The notes under the pieces were generated by a model that did no database searches, was not told where the DNA came from, and worked only from the letters and a program-made list of their open reading frames with translations. The position numbers and the translations under genes are program-made. A stretch of 64,000 nt of DNA from Kitasatospora paranensis. Its GTDB lineage: Bacteria > Actinomycetota > Actinomycetes > Streptomycetales > Streptomycetaceae. The stretch covers positions 2,976,001 through 3,040,000 of the forward strand of contig NZ_BAABKV010000001.1 of NCBI RefSeq assembly GCF_039544005.1. The letters are read 5' to 3'. Of the stretch, positions 1-9,676 are shown one piece after another; within the stretch, counting starts at the first letter, position 1, and every line of letters begins with the position of its first letter.

Positions 1-440
1 TGCTCCTGGGCGACCTGGAGCTCCTGGACGACGCTCTTCCACATCCGGGGCATCCGGCCGGCCCAGCGGATCCGGATGCCCAGGGCGTCCATCTCGTCGC
101 GGCGGCGGCGGATCACGTCCCGGTTGAAGTTCATCAGGAACTTCACCTCGTCCGGGGAGCGCTTCCAGTTCTCGGTGGAGAAGGCGTAGAGCGAGAGGTT
201 CTTGACGCCGATCTCCAGGCAGCCGCGGAGCACGTCGAGGACGACCGCCTCGCCGACCTTGTGGCCCTCGGTGCGGGGCAGGCCGCGCTCCTTGGCCCAG
301 CGGCCGTTGCCGTCCATGACGCAGGCGACGTGGTTGGGCACGAGCTCACCGGGGATCTTCGGCGGGCGGGCACCGCTGGGGTGCGGGGCCGGGGTCTCGT
401 ACACCCGCTGCTTGCTGCCGAAGAGCCGTCGCGCTGCCAT
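1..440 (-). CDS. uppS: Isoprenyl (undecaprenyl/decaprenyl) diphosphate synthase, 3' part missing
   Basis: Cis-prenyltransferase that extends farnesyl diphosphate with isopentenyl diphosphate to make the lipid carrier for peptidoglycan synthesis; a cytosolic enzyme acting at the membrane. The first 146 codons are present and the rest lies beyond the left edge. The family signature DGNGRWA, with the catalytic Asp, is at about residues 43-49, followed by the conserved stretches [13 protein letters not shown] and [12 protein letters not shown]. The N-terminus carries about 30 extra residues rich in Pro and Lys, usual in actinobacteria. The ATG lies 2 bp after the recO stop codon, so the two genes are almost certainly co-transcribed and translationally coupled. 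Identification is secure; the exact chain length of the product cannot be read from the sequence. Confidence 0.95.
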   Translation of the reverse strand, partial: MAARRLFGSKQRVYETPAPHPSGARPPKIPGELVPNHVACVMDGNGRWAKERGLPRTEGHKVGEAVVLDVLRGCLEIGVKNLSLYAFSTENWKRSPDEVKFLMNFNRDVIRRRRDEMDALGIRIRWAGRMPRMWKSVVQELQVAQE

Positions 441-442
441 GC

Positions 443-1189
443 TCACTTCTCCACGTATCTCATCGAGCGGATGCCCCGCTCCAGGTGCCACTGCAGATAG
501 GCGGCCACCAAGCCGCTGCCCTCTCGCCAGTACCGGGGCTCGCAGGCGTCCGCCGTCCGCCAGTCGCCGGAGAGCAGGGCACCGAGCAGAACCAGTGTCT
601 CAGGGGAGGGTACGGCACTTCCAGGCACCCGGCAGTCGCCGCACAGGACGCCGCCGGCCTGGAGCGAGAAGAACCGGTTGGGTCCGGGCAGGCCGCACTT
701 GGCGCAGTCGGTGAAGCTGGCGCCGTAGCCGTTGACCGCGAGCGAGCGCAGCAGGAAGGCGTCCAGCACGAGGTGGGACTCGTGGGTGCCGGTGGCCAGC
801 GTGCGCAGGCCGCCGACCAGCAGGAGGTACTGCTGGACGGCCGGCTGGCCCTCGTTCTCGGCGAAGCGCTCGGCGGTCTCCAGCATCGCGGTGCCGGCCG
901 TGTAGCGGGCGTAGTCGGTGACGATCGAGCCGCCGTAGGGGGCGATGGTCTCCACCTGGGTGCAGAGCGGCAGGGTGCGGCCGACGAGGTCGCTGCCGCG
1001 GCTGAAGAACTGCACGTCGACGTGGGAGAACGGCTCCAGCCGCGCACCGAACTTGGACTTGGTGCGGCGCACCCCGCGGGCGACCGCCCGGACCTTGCCG
1101 TGCTGGCGGGTCAGCAGGGTGATGATCCGGTCGGCCTCGCCGAGCTTCTGCGTGCGCAGGACGACGCCGTCGTCGCGGTACAGGCTCAT
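443..1189 (-). CDS. recO: DNA repair protein RecO
   Basis: RecO loads RecA onto SSB-coated single-stranded DNA in the RecFOR recombination pathway. The 248-residue product starts [14 protein letters not shown], the typical N-terminal OB fold, and contains a four-cysteine zinc site at about residues 163-185 (CAKC then CGDC), as in actinobacterial RecO. The reading frame stays open upstream to about 1633, but that part is low-complexity Arg/Pro sequence; the ATG at 1189 matches the family N-terminus and is preferred. recO is followed after 2 bp by uppS, a conserved pairing in Streptomyces. Confidence 0.95.
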   Translation of the reverse strand: MSLYRDDGVVLRTQKLGEADRIITLLTRQHGKVRAVARGVRRTKSKFGARLEPFSHVDVQFFSRGSDLVGRTLPLCTQVETIAPYGGSIVTDYARYTAGTAMLETAERFAENEGQPAVQQYLLLVGGLRTLATGTHESHLVLDAFLLRSLAVNGYGASFTDCAKCGLPGPNRFFSLQAGGVLCGDCRVPGSAVPSPETLVLLGALLSGDWRTADACEPRYWREGSGLVAAYLQWHLERGIRSMRYVEK

Positions 1190-1500
1190 GCGGCAGCACC
1201 CCGGACGGACCGGGCGGACCTGGCGGAGTGGACGCGGCGGCCGGGCAGGATGGGCATCCCCCCATTCTCCCGCACCCCACCGACATCCCGGCCGCCCCGG
1301 TGGACGCGGGGGCGCAGGGGGCGCGAGGGCTGCCGCGGGCCGGACGGGTCCGGACAGCCGAGCGCCCGCACCGGGGTCCGGAACGGACAGGGTCCGTGCG
1401 GACTGCTGCTCGGTGCGGGGCGCGGCGGGCCCGGGAGGGGGGTTTCGGGCCCGTCCGGGGGAGCCTGGGCGGCTCCGGGGGACGGCGCGGCCGTCGGCGC
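1190..1500. other. 311-bp intergenic stretch, no gene seen
   Basis: Lies between the recO start and the stop codon of the zinc-ribbon/TerB gene. It is G/C-rich and open in several frames, but the translations are low-complexity Arg/Pro/Gly with no family resemblance. It presumably holds the recO promoter; I could not identify convincing -35/-10 boxes. Confidence 0.5.
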
Positions 1501-2178
1501 TCAGCGCGGAGCGCGGGTGGCGGCTTCCAGCAGGGTGTCCACGTGGGTGCGGCCGAGGCGCAGGCAGCCGCCCACCGCGGCCAGTGCGGCCCGCTCCTGC
1601 GGCAGGTAGCGGCCGTCGGCGAGGGCGATCCACGCGCCCTGGAGCACGAGGCGTTCCCGGCCGGGCTGGGCGAGGTGCGGGGCGAGCGGTTCGAGAGCGG
1701 CGTGCAGCTCGATCGCGAGCCCGCCGCCGGCGCCGTCCGCGGTGCCGTCGACCTCCTGCGGCTCACCGCCGCTGTGCCCGGTGAGCGCGGCGAGGGCGGC
1801 GAGCACCTGGGCCTCCCCGCAGTCCTCGAAGCCGGCCTCGCGGATCACCGTGCAGGCGGCGTCCCGGCCGGCCCGGCTGCCGGCACCGCCGGCCGCGAGC
1901 ACGGCGAGGGCGATGGTGTACTGGGCGTCGCGGAGCATCGCGGCGAGCCGGACGGAGGTGATCTGTTCGAGGGTCTCGACGCCGTAGCGGCCGTGGCAGC
2001 TGGTGCACTGGACGCTGCCGACGACCGGGCCGAGCGGCAGGACCGGGGTGCCGAGCAGCCGCAGCCACCGCCGGCCGTGCTGCCGGCGGTAGTTGCGGTC
2101 GCCGCCGCAGCCCGGGCAGAAGAAGTCACCGAGAACGTCCGTCCGCCAGCGCGGGCGGACACCCCACAACCCTGTCAC
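1501..2178 (-). CDS. Zinc-ribbon, TerB-like protein
   Basis: A 225-residue cytosolic protein of unknown function. An N-terminal zinc ribbon is formed by CPGC at about residues 21-24 and CTSC at about 58-61. The remainder is helical and acidic and resembles the TerB-like fold: Ala-rich helices, with the LADGRYLPQERAAL segment near the C-terminus. The gene lies upstream of recO on the same strand, as in other Streptomyces genomes, where it is usually labelled 'TerB family tellurite resistance protein'. That label reflects the fold only; no other ter genes are near and a role in tellurite resistance is not supported. The start near 2178 is the longest plausible one; a start a few codons downstream is possible. 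Confidence 0.75.
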   Translation of the reverse strand: MTGLWGVRPRWRTDVLGDFFCPGCGGDRNYRRQHGRRWLRLLGTPVLPLGPVVGSVQCTSCHGRYGVETLEQITSVRLAAMLRDAQYTIALAVLAAGGAGSRAGRDAACTVIREAGFEDCGEAQVLAALAALTGHSGGEPQEVDGTADGAGGGLAIELHAALEPLAPHLAQPGRERLVLQGAWIALADGRYLPQERAALAAVGGCLRLGRTHVDTLLEAATRAPR

Positions 2179-2396
2179 GGCGCCACTCCCCAGACATGGC
2201 AGGCGGCCTGCACATCAGCGGGCAGGTCTCGCGACCGGACGGCGGCGGTCGTCCCACCGACCCCGCTTCCGGTGCGTCGATGTTGCCACGGTTACGGGCA
2301 CGTGTCAGCACCCCGAACGGGTGCCGGCAGGAAAAATGTGGCCTGGGCCACACCGGCGGGCACCCCCGCAGGAAGCCCCGGGGCCGCCCGGACAGC

Positions 2397-2430
2397 GACG
2401 AGGGGCCACCCCCGGGGGTGGCCCCTCGTC
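2397..2430 (-). terminator. Strong hairpin terminator after leuA
   Basis: A perfect 34-bp palindrome with two 17-bp arms (GACGAGGGGCCACCCCC and its complement) lying 19 bp beyond the leuA stop codon. There is no T-run on the leuA strand, as is common for Streptomyces hairpin terminators. Confidence 0.85.
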
Positions 2431-2448
2431 AAGCCGGATCCGCGGGGG

Positions 2449-4410
<1,962 letters not shown>

Positions 4411-4538
4411 GATGTTGACCAGCGTAACCCAGCCCGCGGGCCCCACGAAGTGAAGTCCACGACGATTCCACCCAGTGAGACGGTTCGGTTCCCGCAACCA
4501 TCGTGACAACAGGTCATGCATGCGTCACCCTGGGCGAC

Positions 4539-5570
4539 ATGACCCCGAACCCCGCACGCCTCCCGGCCCCCTGCACCATCGTCCCGCCGCACATCCTCGA
4601 CCACCTCGCCGAACAGGGCCACGCACCCGCCCGGCGCTCGCTGGCCCTGGACGCGGCCCACCGCGCGGAGCGGCTGCTAGCCGCCCCGGCCCGGCCGCCC
4701 GCGCACCGGCTGACCAGGACGATCACCGACGCCCGGCACACCGAGACGCTGCCGGGCCGCACCGTGCGGCGCGAGGGCGCGGGGCCGGTCGCCGATGTCT
4801 CCGTCGACCAGGCCTACGACGGACTCGGCGCCACCTTCGCCCTCTACGAGCAGGTGTACGGCCGCGAGTCGATCGACGGCGCCTGGCTGCCGCTCGACGC
4901 CACCGTGCACTACGGCGACCACTACGACAACGCCTTCTGGAACGGCAGTCGGATGGTCTTCGGGGACGGCGACGGCGAGATCTTCCTCGACTTCACCGGC
5001 TGCCTCGACGTGATCGGCCACGAACTCACCCACGGCGTCACCCAGTTCACCGCCGGCCTGGACTACCAGGACCAGTCCGGTGCGCTCAACGAGTCCCTCT
5101 CCGACGTCTTCGGCTCCCTCGTGAAGCAGTACGCCCTGGGCCAGAGCGCCGCCGAGGCCGACTGGCTGATCGGCGCCGGCCTGCTCGCCCCGGGCGTCCA
5201 GGGCGTCGCCCTGCGGTCGATGAAGGCCCCCGGCACGGCGTACGACGACGAGCGCCTCGGCAAGGACCCGCAGCCCGCACACATGGACGACTACGTGCAC
5301 ACCGCCTCCGACGCCGGCGGGGTGCACATCAACTCGGGCATCCCCAACCACGCCTTCTACCTCGTGGCGGACGCCCTCGGCGGCCACGCCTGGGAGCGGG
5401 CCGGGCAGATCTGGTACGACACCCTCACCGGCGGCACCCTCTCCCCCGGGGCCGACTTCACCGCCTTCGCCCGCGCGACGGTGGCCGCGGCCCGGTCCCG
5501 CTGGACGGACGAGGCCGTCACGGACACCGTGGTCGCGGCCTGGTCACAGGTGGGGATCAGTACCGCCTGA
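4539..5570 (+). CDS. Protealysin-type M4 metallopeptidase
   Basis: Thermolysin-family zinc endopeptidase of 343 residues. The zinc motif HELTH is at residues 161-165, the third ligand is in ALNESLSD, and the substrate-stabilising His is in the GGVHINSGIPNHAFYL block. There is no signal peptide. Instead the N-terminus has the short protealysin-type propeptide (PPL) with the motif CTIVPPHILDHLAEQG, which places it in the protealysin group, made without a Sec signal and self-processed. The ATG at 4539 gives a normal propeptide length. The next gene on the strand encodes an emfourin-like inhibitor 63 bp downstream, the typical partner of these enzymes. The peptidase is divergent from leuA. Confidence 0.92.
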   Translation: MTPNPARLPAPCTIVPPHILDHLAEQGHAPARRSLALDAAHRAERLLAAPARPPAHRLTRTITDARHTETLPGRTVRREGAGPVADVSVDQAYDGLGATFALYEQVYGRESIDGAWLPLDATVHYGDHYDNAFWNGSRMVFGDGDGEIFLDFTGCLDVIGHELTHGVTQFTAGLDYQDQSGALNESLSDVFGSLVKQYALGQSAAEADWLIGAGLLAPGVQGVALRSMKAPGTAYDDERLGKDPQPAHMDDYVHTASDAGGVHINSGIPNHAFYLVADALGGHAWERAGQIWYDTLTGGTLSPGADFTAFARATVAAARSRWTDEAVTDTVVAAWSQVGISTA

Positions 5571-5633
5571 GCGAGGCGGGGACTCTGTGAAAGACCTCGG
5601 CAAACGGCGTCCCTGCGTAGCACACTGGCAACC

Positions 5634-5900
5634 ATGCGTATCCAGGTCACCCGGACCGGCGGCCTCGCCGGCCTCGCCAAGCACGCCGAGCTGGACACCG
5701 CCGAGCGCCCGGACGCACCACACGTGCACGCCCTGGCCCGCGAGGCGGTGGCCGGCGGGCTGCGCGCGCCCTCGTACGGCGTGCCGGACGGCTTCCACTA
5801 CGAGATCACCGTGGACGGCCGCACGGTGTACTGCGCCGACCCGAAGCTGTCCGACTCCCAGCGCGAACTGGTCGGCCTGGTCCTGCGCGAGGGCGCCTGA
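5634..5900 (+). CDS. Emfourin-like inhibitor of the M4 peptidase
   Basis: An 88-residue protein beginning MRIQVTRTGGLAGL, with a central DGFHYEITVDG beta-hairpin and a C-terminal helix ending LVGLVLREGA. This is the pattern of emfourin, the small proteinaceous inhibitor encoded beside protealysin genes. It follows the M4 peptidase gene by 63 bp on the same strand, and a strong terminator stands 40 bp downstream, so the two form a bicistronic unit. The likely role is to hold the cytosolic peptidase inactive until it is released or exported. Family assignment rests on motif resemblance and neighbourhood and was not tested by search. Confidence 0.8.
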   Translation: MRIQVTRTGGLAGLAKHAELDTAERPDAPHVHALAREAVAGGLRAPSYGVPDGFHYEITVDGRTVYCADPKLSDSQRELVGLVLREGA

Positions 5901-5940
5901 GCTCGCCCGGCCGAGGCGACGGGACGCGACACGAGTGGCG

Positions 5941-5974
5941 CGAGGGCCCGCCGGCAGCGGCCGGCGGGCCCTCG
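5941..5974. terminator. Bidirectional hairpin between emfourin gene and era
   Basis: Perfect 14-bp arms (CGAGGGCCCGCCGG and its complement) around a six-base loop. The genes on both sides converge on it, so it can serve both. Confidence 0.88.
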
Positions 5975-5995
5975 ACGCGGATTCCCGACGGGGCG

Positions 5996-6925
5996 TCAGA
6001 AGCCGAGCTTGCGCAGCTGCTTCGGGTCGCGCTGCCAGTCCTTGGCGACCTTGACGTGCAGGTCGAGGTAGACGGGGGTGCCGAGCAGCGCCTCGATGTG
6101 CTTGCGGGCGGTGGTGCCGACGTGCTTGAGGCGGGAGCCCTTGGCGCCGATCACGATGGCCTTCTGGCTCTGCCGCTCGATGTAGACGTTGGCGTGGATG
6201 TCGAGCAGCGGGCGGTCGGCGGGCCGGCCCTCGCGCGGCAGCATCTCCTCGACGACGACCGCCAGCGAGTGCGGCAGCTCGTCGCGGACGCCCTCCAGGG
6301 CGGCCTCGCGGATCAGCTCGGCCACCATGATCTGCTCGGGCTCGTCGGTGAGGTCGCCGTCCGGGTAGAGCGGCTGGCCCTCGGGGAGCAGCTTGGTGAT
6401 GAGGTCGGCGACCAGGCCGACCTGGCTGTCCCCGGTCGCGGAGACCGGGATGATCTCCGCCCACTCGATGCCGAGTTCGAGGCCGAGCTGGTGGATCGCG
6501 ATCAGCTGCTCGGCGAGCCGCTTGGAGTCGACCAGGTCGGTCTTGGTGACGATGGCGACCTTGGGGGTCTTCTTGATCTCGGCGAGTTCCTTGGCGATGA
6601 ACTTGTCGCCGGGCCCGAGCTTCTGGTCGGCAGGCAGGCAGAAGCCGATCACGTCGACCTCCGCCCAGGTGGAGCGGACGAGGTCGTTGAGCCGCTCACC
6701 GAGCAGGGTGCGGGGCTTGTGCAGGCCGGGAGTGTCCACCAGGACGAGCTGCGCGTCCGGGCGGTGCACGATGCCGCGCACGGTGTGCCGGGTGGTCTGC
6801 GGCCGGTCGGAGGTGATCGCGACCTTCGTCCCGACCAGGGCGTTGGTCAGGGTCGACTTGCCCGCGTTGGGACGGCCGACGAAGCACGCGAACCCGGAGC
6901 GGTACGGGGAGGAAGGGGCATTCAT
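5996..6925 (-). CDS. era: GTPase Era
   Basis: Essential GTPase that binds the 3' end of 16S rRNA and assists 30S subunit maturation. G1 is GRPNAGKST near residue 18, followed by the T-rich switch I region, DTPGL (G3) and TKTD (G4). The C-terminal KH domain has the RNA-binding GAKGSRLK segment and ends in RKLGF. An alternative ATG three codons upstream (6934) exists, but GGGAG at 6936-6940 is only about 2 nt from it and a proper 9-10 nt from the ATG at 6925, which decides the start. Length 309 residues, normal for the family. Confidence 0.96.
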   Translation of the reverse strand: MNAPSSPYRSGFACFVGRPNAGKSTLTNALVGTKVAITSDRPQTTRHTVRGIVHRPDAQLVLVDTPGLHKPRTLLGERLNDLVRSTWAEVDVIGFCLPADQKLGPGDKFIAKELAEIKKTPKVAIVTKTDLVDSKRLAEQLIAIHQLGLELGIEWAEIIPVSATGDSQVGLVADLITKLLPEGQPLYPDGDLTDEPEQIMVAELIREAALEGVRDELPHSLAVVVEEMLPREGRPADRPLLDIHANVYIERQSQKAIVIGAKGSRLKHVGTTARKHIEALLGTPVYLDLHVKVAKDWQRDPKQLRKLGF

Positions 6926-6971
6926 GGGCTCCATTCTCCCTGATCACCCGGGCCCGGACGGACGCGGCGGC

Positions 6972-7127
6972 TCAGCCGGTCTTCTTCTTGCCGGTGACGG
7001 CCCCCAGGAGCACCAGGAGGAGCAGCACCAGCGAGCCGATCAGCCAGTACGGCGAGCCGGTCTCGCGCCAGCGGCCGAAGCCCATGACGGTGAGCAGCAG
7101 CCCCGCGAAGAACGCGAGTACGCCCAT
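6972..7127 (-). CDS. Small two-helix membrane protein
   Basis: A 51-residue ORF starting MGVLAFFAGLLLTVMGFGRW, with a second hydrophobic segment WLIGSLVLLLLVLLGAV and a basic tail KKKTG. A GGGAGGGGAG ribosome site abuts the ATG. It lies between the deaminase-like gene and era on the same strand. The predicted topology is two helices with the Lys-rich C-terminus in the cytosol. Function unknown; codon use is like that of its neighbours. Confidence 0.75.
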   Translation of the reverse strand: MGVLAFFAGLLLTVMGFGRWRETGSPYWLIGSLVLLLLVLLGAVTGKKKTG

Positions 7128-7286
7128 CTCCCCTCCCCTGGTGTGCGGACCCGGTGCGAGGGGCCCGGCGGTCCGGGCCAGTGATCAGCACATCGTCAGA
7201 CTATCGGCCGGGCGGCTTCGACCGGGAGGGGCGGACGGCCGGACCGCAAGGATCCGGCCGCCCCGCGGCCCGCCGCCCGGCGGGCC

Positions 7287-7639
7287 TCAGTGGGCCTCTG
7301 CGCGGACCCGGAGGGCACCGTCCGGGCCTGCCAGCAGCAGCGGGGTGCCCGCCCCGCCGAGGTCGCGGACGGCTGCCAGATCGGCCCCGGCCGGCTCCGG
7401 CGCCTCGCTGACGACCGCGGCCGCCTCCAGGCCCTTGGCGCCGCTTGCCACGGCCATCGCCACGGCCGTCTGCAGCGCGGTGAGCCGCAGCGACTCCAGC
7501 TCCACACTCCCCGCCACGTAGGTGCGGCCGGTCTCGTCGCGCACCGCGGCCCCTCCGCCACGCCGTTGCGGGCGCGGACGGAGCGGGCCAGGGTGATGAT
7601 CTTCTTGTCCTCGGGATCCAGTTCGGTGAGATCGCTCAT
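7287..7639 (-). CDS. Cytidine-deaminase-like protein, catalytic residues missing (one-base frameshift in the read)
   Basis: The N-terminus MSDLTELDPEDKKIITLARS continues, after one G is restored to the run at 7550-7553, into GAAVRDETGRTYVAGSVELESL and onward for about 117 residues. This follows the cytidine deaminase fold (exposed AVR-x-GR-x-y-x-G strand pair, then the helix that normally carries the zinc-binding Cys-Ala-Glu). Here that helix reads RLTALQTAVAM, so the Cys ligand and catalytic Glu are absent, and the usual PCxxC is replaced by GGAGTPLLLAG. The product is therefore unlikely to deaminate by the normal mechanism. Its place near era is typical for Streptomyces genomes, where it is labelled cytidine deaminase. 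Confidence 0.8.
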
Positions 7640-7666
7640 GAGGCCCGAGCATAGGGGCCCGGCCGC

Positions 7667-8665
7667 TCAGGCACCGGCGCCGTCCAGCACGTCGACGCGG
7701 CCGGCCGGCGCGAACTCCGCCAGCGCCCGGTCGATGCGGTCGAGCACGGCGGCCTCCAGCTTCACGTCGGCCGCGGCGAGGTTCTCCGCGATGTGCGCGG
7801 GCGTCCGGCTGCCGGGGATGGGCACCACGTGCTCGTCCTGGTGCAGCAGCCAGGCCAGGGCCAGCTGCCCGGGGGTGAGGCCGAGCTCGGCGGCGATGCC
7901 CCGCAGCGGCGCGTACCGGTCGTTGTTGGCGGCGAGGTTGGCACCGTCGAAGCGCGGGATGTGCTGCCGGAAGTCACCGTCGGCGAGCTGCTGGACGGTG
8001 CCGGTGAGGAAGCCCCCGCCGAGCGGGCTCCAGGCCACCAGGCCGGCGCCGAGCTCGCGGACGGCGGCCAGCAGCCCGGCGTCCACCGGCTGCCACATCG
8101 ACCACTGGATCTGGACGGCCGCGACCGGGTGCACCGCGTGGGCGGCGCGCAGCTGGGCCTCGGTGACGTTGGACAGCCCCAGATGGCGGACGAGTCCGTC
8201 CCCGACGAGGTCGGCGACGGCGCCCACGGTGTCCTCGAACGGGACCTCGGGGTCGGGGAAGTGCGGGTAGTACAGGTCGATCACGTCGGTGCCGAGGTTG
8301 CGCAGCGACTGCTCCGCGTAGCCGCGGACGTACCGGGGGTCCGCGTTCACGGCCAGCTCGCCGAAGGCGTAGCCGACGGGGAAGCGGTGCGGCTCGGCGC
8401 CGTCCGGGATCCGGAAGCCGAACTTGGTGGCGAGCACCACCTCGTCCCGGCGGCCGGCGACGGCCCGGCCGACCAGGCGTTCGTTGTGGCCGTCGGCGCC
8501 GTAGCCGTCGGCCGTGTCGATCATGGTGGCACCGGCGTCGATCGCGGCGTGCAGCGCGGCGGCGCCCCGCTCGTCGTCGATCTCGCCGTACATGCCCGGC
8601 GACAGCACCATCGCGCCGAAGCCGACGGGTGCCGCGTGCAGCCGGCCGAGTGTGCGCCCGATCAT
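7667..8665 (-). CDS. Aldo/keto reductase
   Basis: NADPH-dependent oxidoreductase with a TIM barrel, 332 residues. The catalytic tetrad is visible: Asp and Tyr in DTADGYG, Lys in ATKFG, and His in YYPHFPD. The cofactor-binding C-terminal region reads VVPIPGSRTPAHIAEN. The start at 8665 (MIGRTLGRL) is preferred over an upstream GTG because GGAGG lies six bases before it. Substrate unknown. The gene stands alone between the deaminase-like gene and a region of inverted repeat. Confidence 0.9.
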   Translation of the reverse strand: MIGRTLGRLHAAPVGFGAMVLSPGMYGEIDDERGAAALHAAIDAGATMIDTADGYGADGHNERLVGRAVAGRRDEVVLATKFGFRIPDGAEPHRFPVGYAFGELAVNADPRYVRGYAEQSLRNLGTDVIDLYYPHFPDPEVPFEDTVGAVADLVGDGLVRHLGLSNVTEAQLRAAHAVHPVAAVQIQWSMWQPVDAGLLAAVRELGAGLVAWSPLGGGFLTGTVQQLADGDFRQHIPRFDGANLAANNDRYAPLRGIAAELGLTPGQLALAWLLHQDEHVVPIPGSRTPAHIAENLAAADVKLEAAVLDRIDRALAEFAPAGRVDVLDGAGA

Positions 8666-8749
8666 CGTGGTCCTCCAGGTCACCGTGACTGAAGGGACCA
8701 CTGTTCAACGGGAACTGACGATCCGTCAACGACGTATCGGAGTGTGGGC

Positions 8750-8776
8750 GGCCGGGGCCGGCGGGCGGCCCCGGCC
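8750..8776 (-). terminator. Hairpin after the DUF4383 gene
   Basis: Perfect 11-bp arms (GGCCGGGGCCG and complement) around a five-base loop, starting 11 bp beyond the stop codon at 8788. Confidence 0.75.
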
Positions 8777-8787
8777 GGAGGCGGGCG

Positions 8788-9324
8788 TCAGTGGCCGATC
8801 GGGTTGGGCGGGCCGGGCTTGATGATCTTGACGAAGGTCTTGGGCCCGGTCGGCTGCGGCACGGCGTGGCTCTGCCGCTCCCGCCAGTACGGGTTGTCGT
8901 GCGGCAGATGGCTGCTCACTCTGCCGTACATGCCGAACGTCACCACCGCGAAGCCGAAGGCGAAGCTGAACACGACGTTGGGGATCTCGAAGGCGAGCCG
9001 GTTGGCGCTGCTGTCCAGCACGATCAGGCCGACGAAGCCGGCCAGGATGAAGATCACACCGACGATCATGTTGAGGGTGGACGCGAAGTTGCCTCCGATC
9101 ACCGCGCCGAGGATGAGGATCGCGCCGAACACGATGGACAGCACGCTGAGCGCGCCGTTGCTGGACAGGCCGAGGGTCTGCTTGCCCTGGGTGTCCAGGA
9201 AGCCGACGTGGTCGAAGAGTCCCAGAATGCCGAAGACCATCAGGAACACGCCGCCCAGACCGGCGGTGTACCGGTAGATGGTGGCCAGCCTGTGGTCGAC
9301 GGGGAGTTCGTCCTGCAGTTTCAT
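8788..9324 (-). CDS. DUF4383-like four-helix membrane protein
   Basis: A 178-residue protein with four hydrophobic segments (about residues 20-42, 62-80, 88-108 and 120-140), a charged N-terminus (MKLQDELPVDHR) and a cytosolic Pro/Lys-rich tail. The segment order and the loop DHVGFLDTQGKQTLGL fit the DUF4383 family, whose function is unknown. The ATG at 9324 has GGAGG seven bases upstream. The small zinc-binding ORF at 9343-9573 ends 18 bp before it, so the two may be co-transcribed. Confidence 0.75.
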   Translation of the reverse strand: MKLQDELPVDHRLATIYRYTAGLGGVFLMVFGILGLFDHVGFLDTQGKQTLGLSSNGALSVLSIVFGAILILGAVIGGNFASTLNMIVGVIFILAGFVGLIVLDSSANRLAFEIPNVVFSFAFGFAVVTFGMYGRVSSHLPHDNPYWRERQSHAVPQPTGPKTFVKIIKPGPPNPIGH

Positions 9325-9342
9325 CGCGGCCTCCACCGTGCG

Positions 9343-9573
9343 TCAGCCGTGCTCGGCCCGGTGGAAGGGGACCTCGTGCAGGTACAGCGAACCGCACTGC
9401 TGGCAGGTTCGCAGCCCCGTTCCCCAGTCCGTCTCGGGCCTGGACTCGGCATCGGATTCGATCTTGGCGCCGCACATGCCCTCGGTGGCACCGGCGGTCC
9501 GGACGATGTGCCATCTCCTGACCTCGCCGGACCGCCCGGCCGGGCCGTACTCCGCGCGCAGTTGATGCGTCAT
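9343..9573 (-). CDS. Small cysteine-containing protein, function unknown
   Basis: A 76-residue hydrophilic protein (MTHQLRAEYGPAGRSG...). It has Cys in EGMCGAKI and a TCQQCG knuckle, which together could bind a zinc ion, then ends near FHRAEHG. An ATG three codons upstream (9582) is an alternative start; neither has a clear ribosome site. It sits upstream of the DUF4383 gene on the same strand. No family recognised. Confidence 0.6.
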   Translation of the reverse strand: MTHQLRAEYGPAGRSGEVRRWHIVRTAGATEGMCGAKIESDAESRPETDWGTGLRTCQQCGSLYLHEVPFHRAEHG

Positions 9574-9633
9574 GCCTTCCATGGTGCAAACGCTCGGCCC
9601 CGTACGGCAAACGGGGGCCGACCCGGCACGACG

Positions 9634-9664
9634 ACGGCCGGCCCCCGACGGAGGGGCCGGCCGT
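9634..9664 (-). terminator. Hairpin after the CNNM/CBS gene
   Basis: Perfect 12-bp arms (ACGGCCGGCCCC and complement) around a seven-base loop, 13 bp beyond the stop at 9677. Confidence 0.8.
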
Positions 9665-9676
9665 ACGCGCACGGCC

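Noticed and set aside
1501..2178. Tellurite resistance gene
   Set aside because: Only a distant TerB-like fold is visible and no ter operon partners are near.
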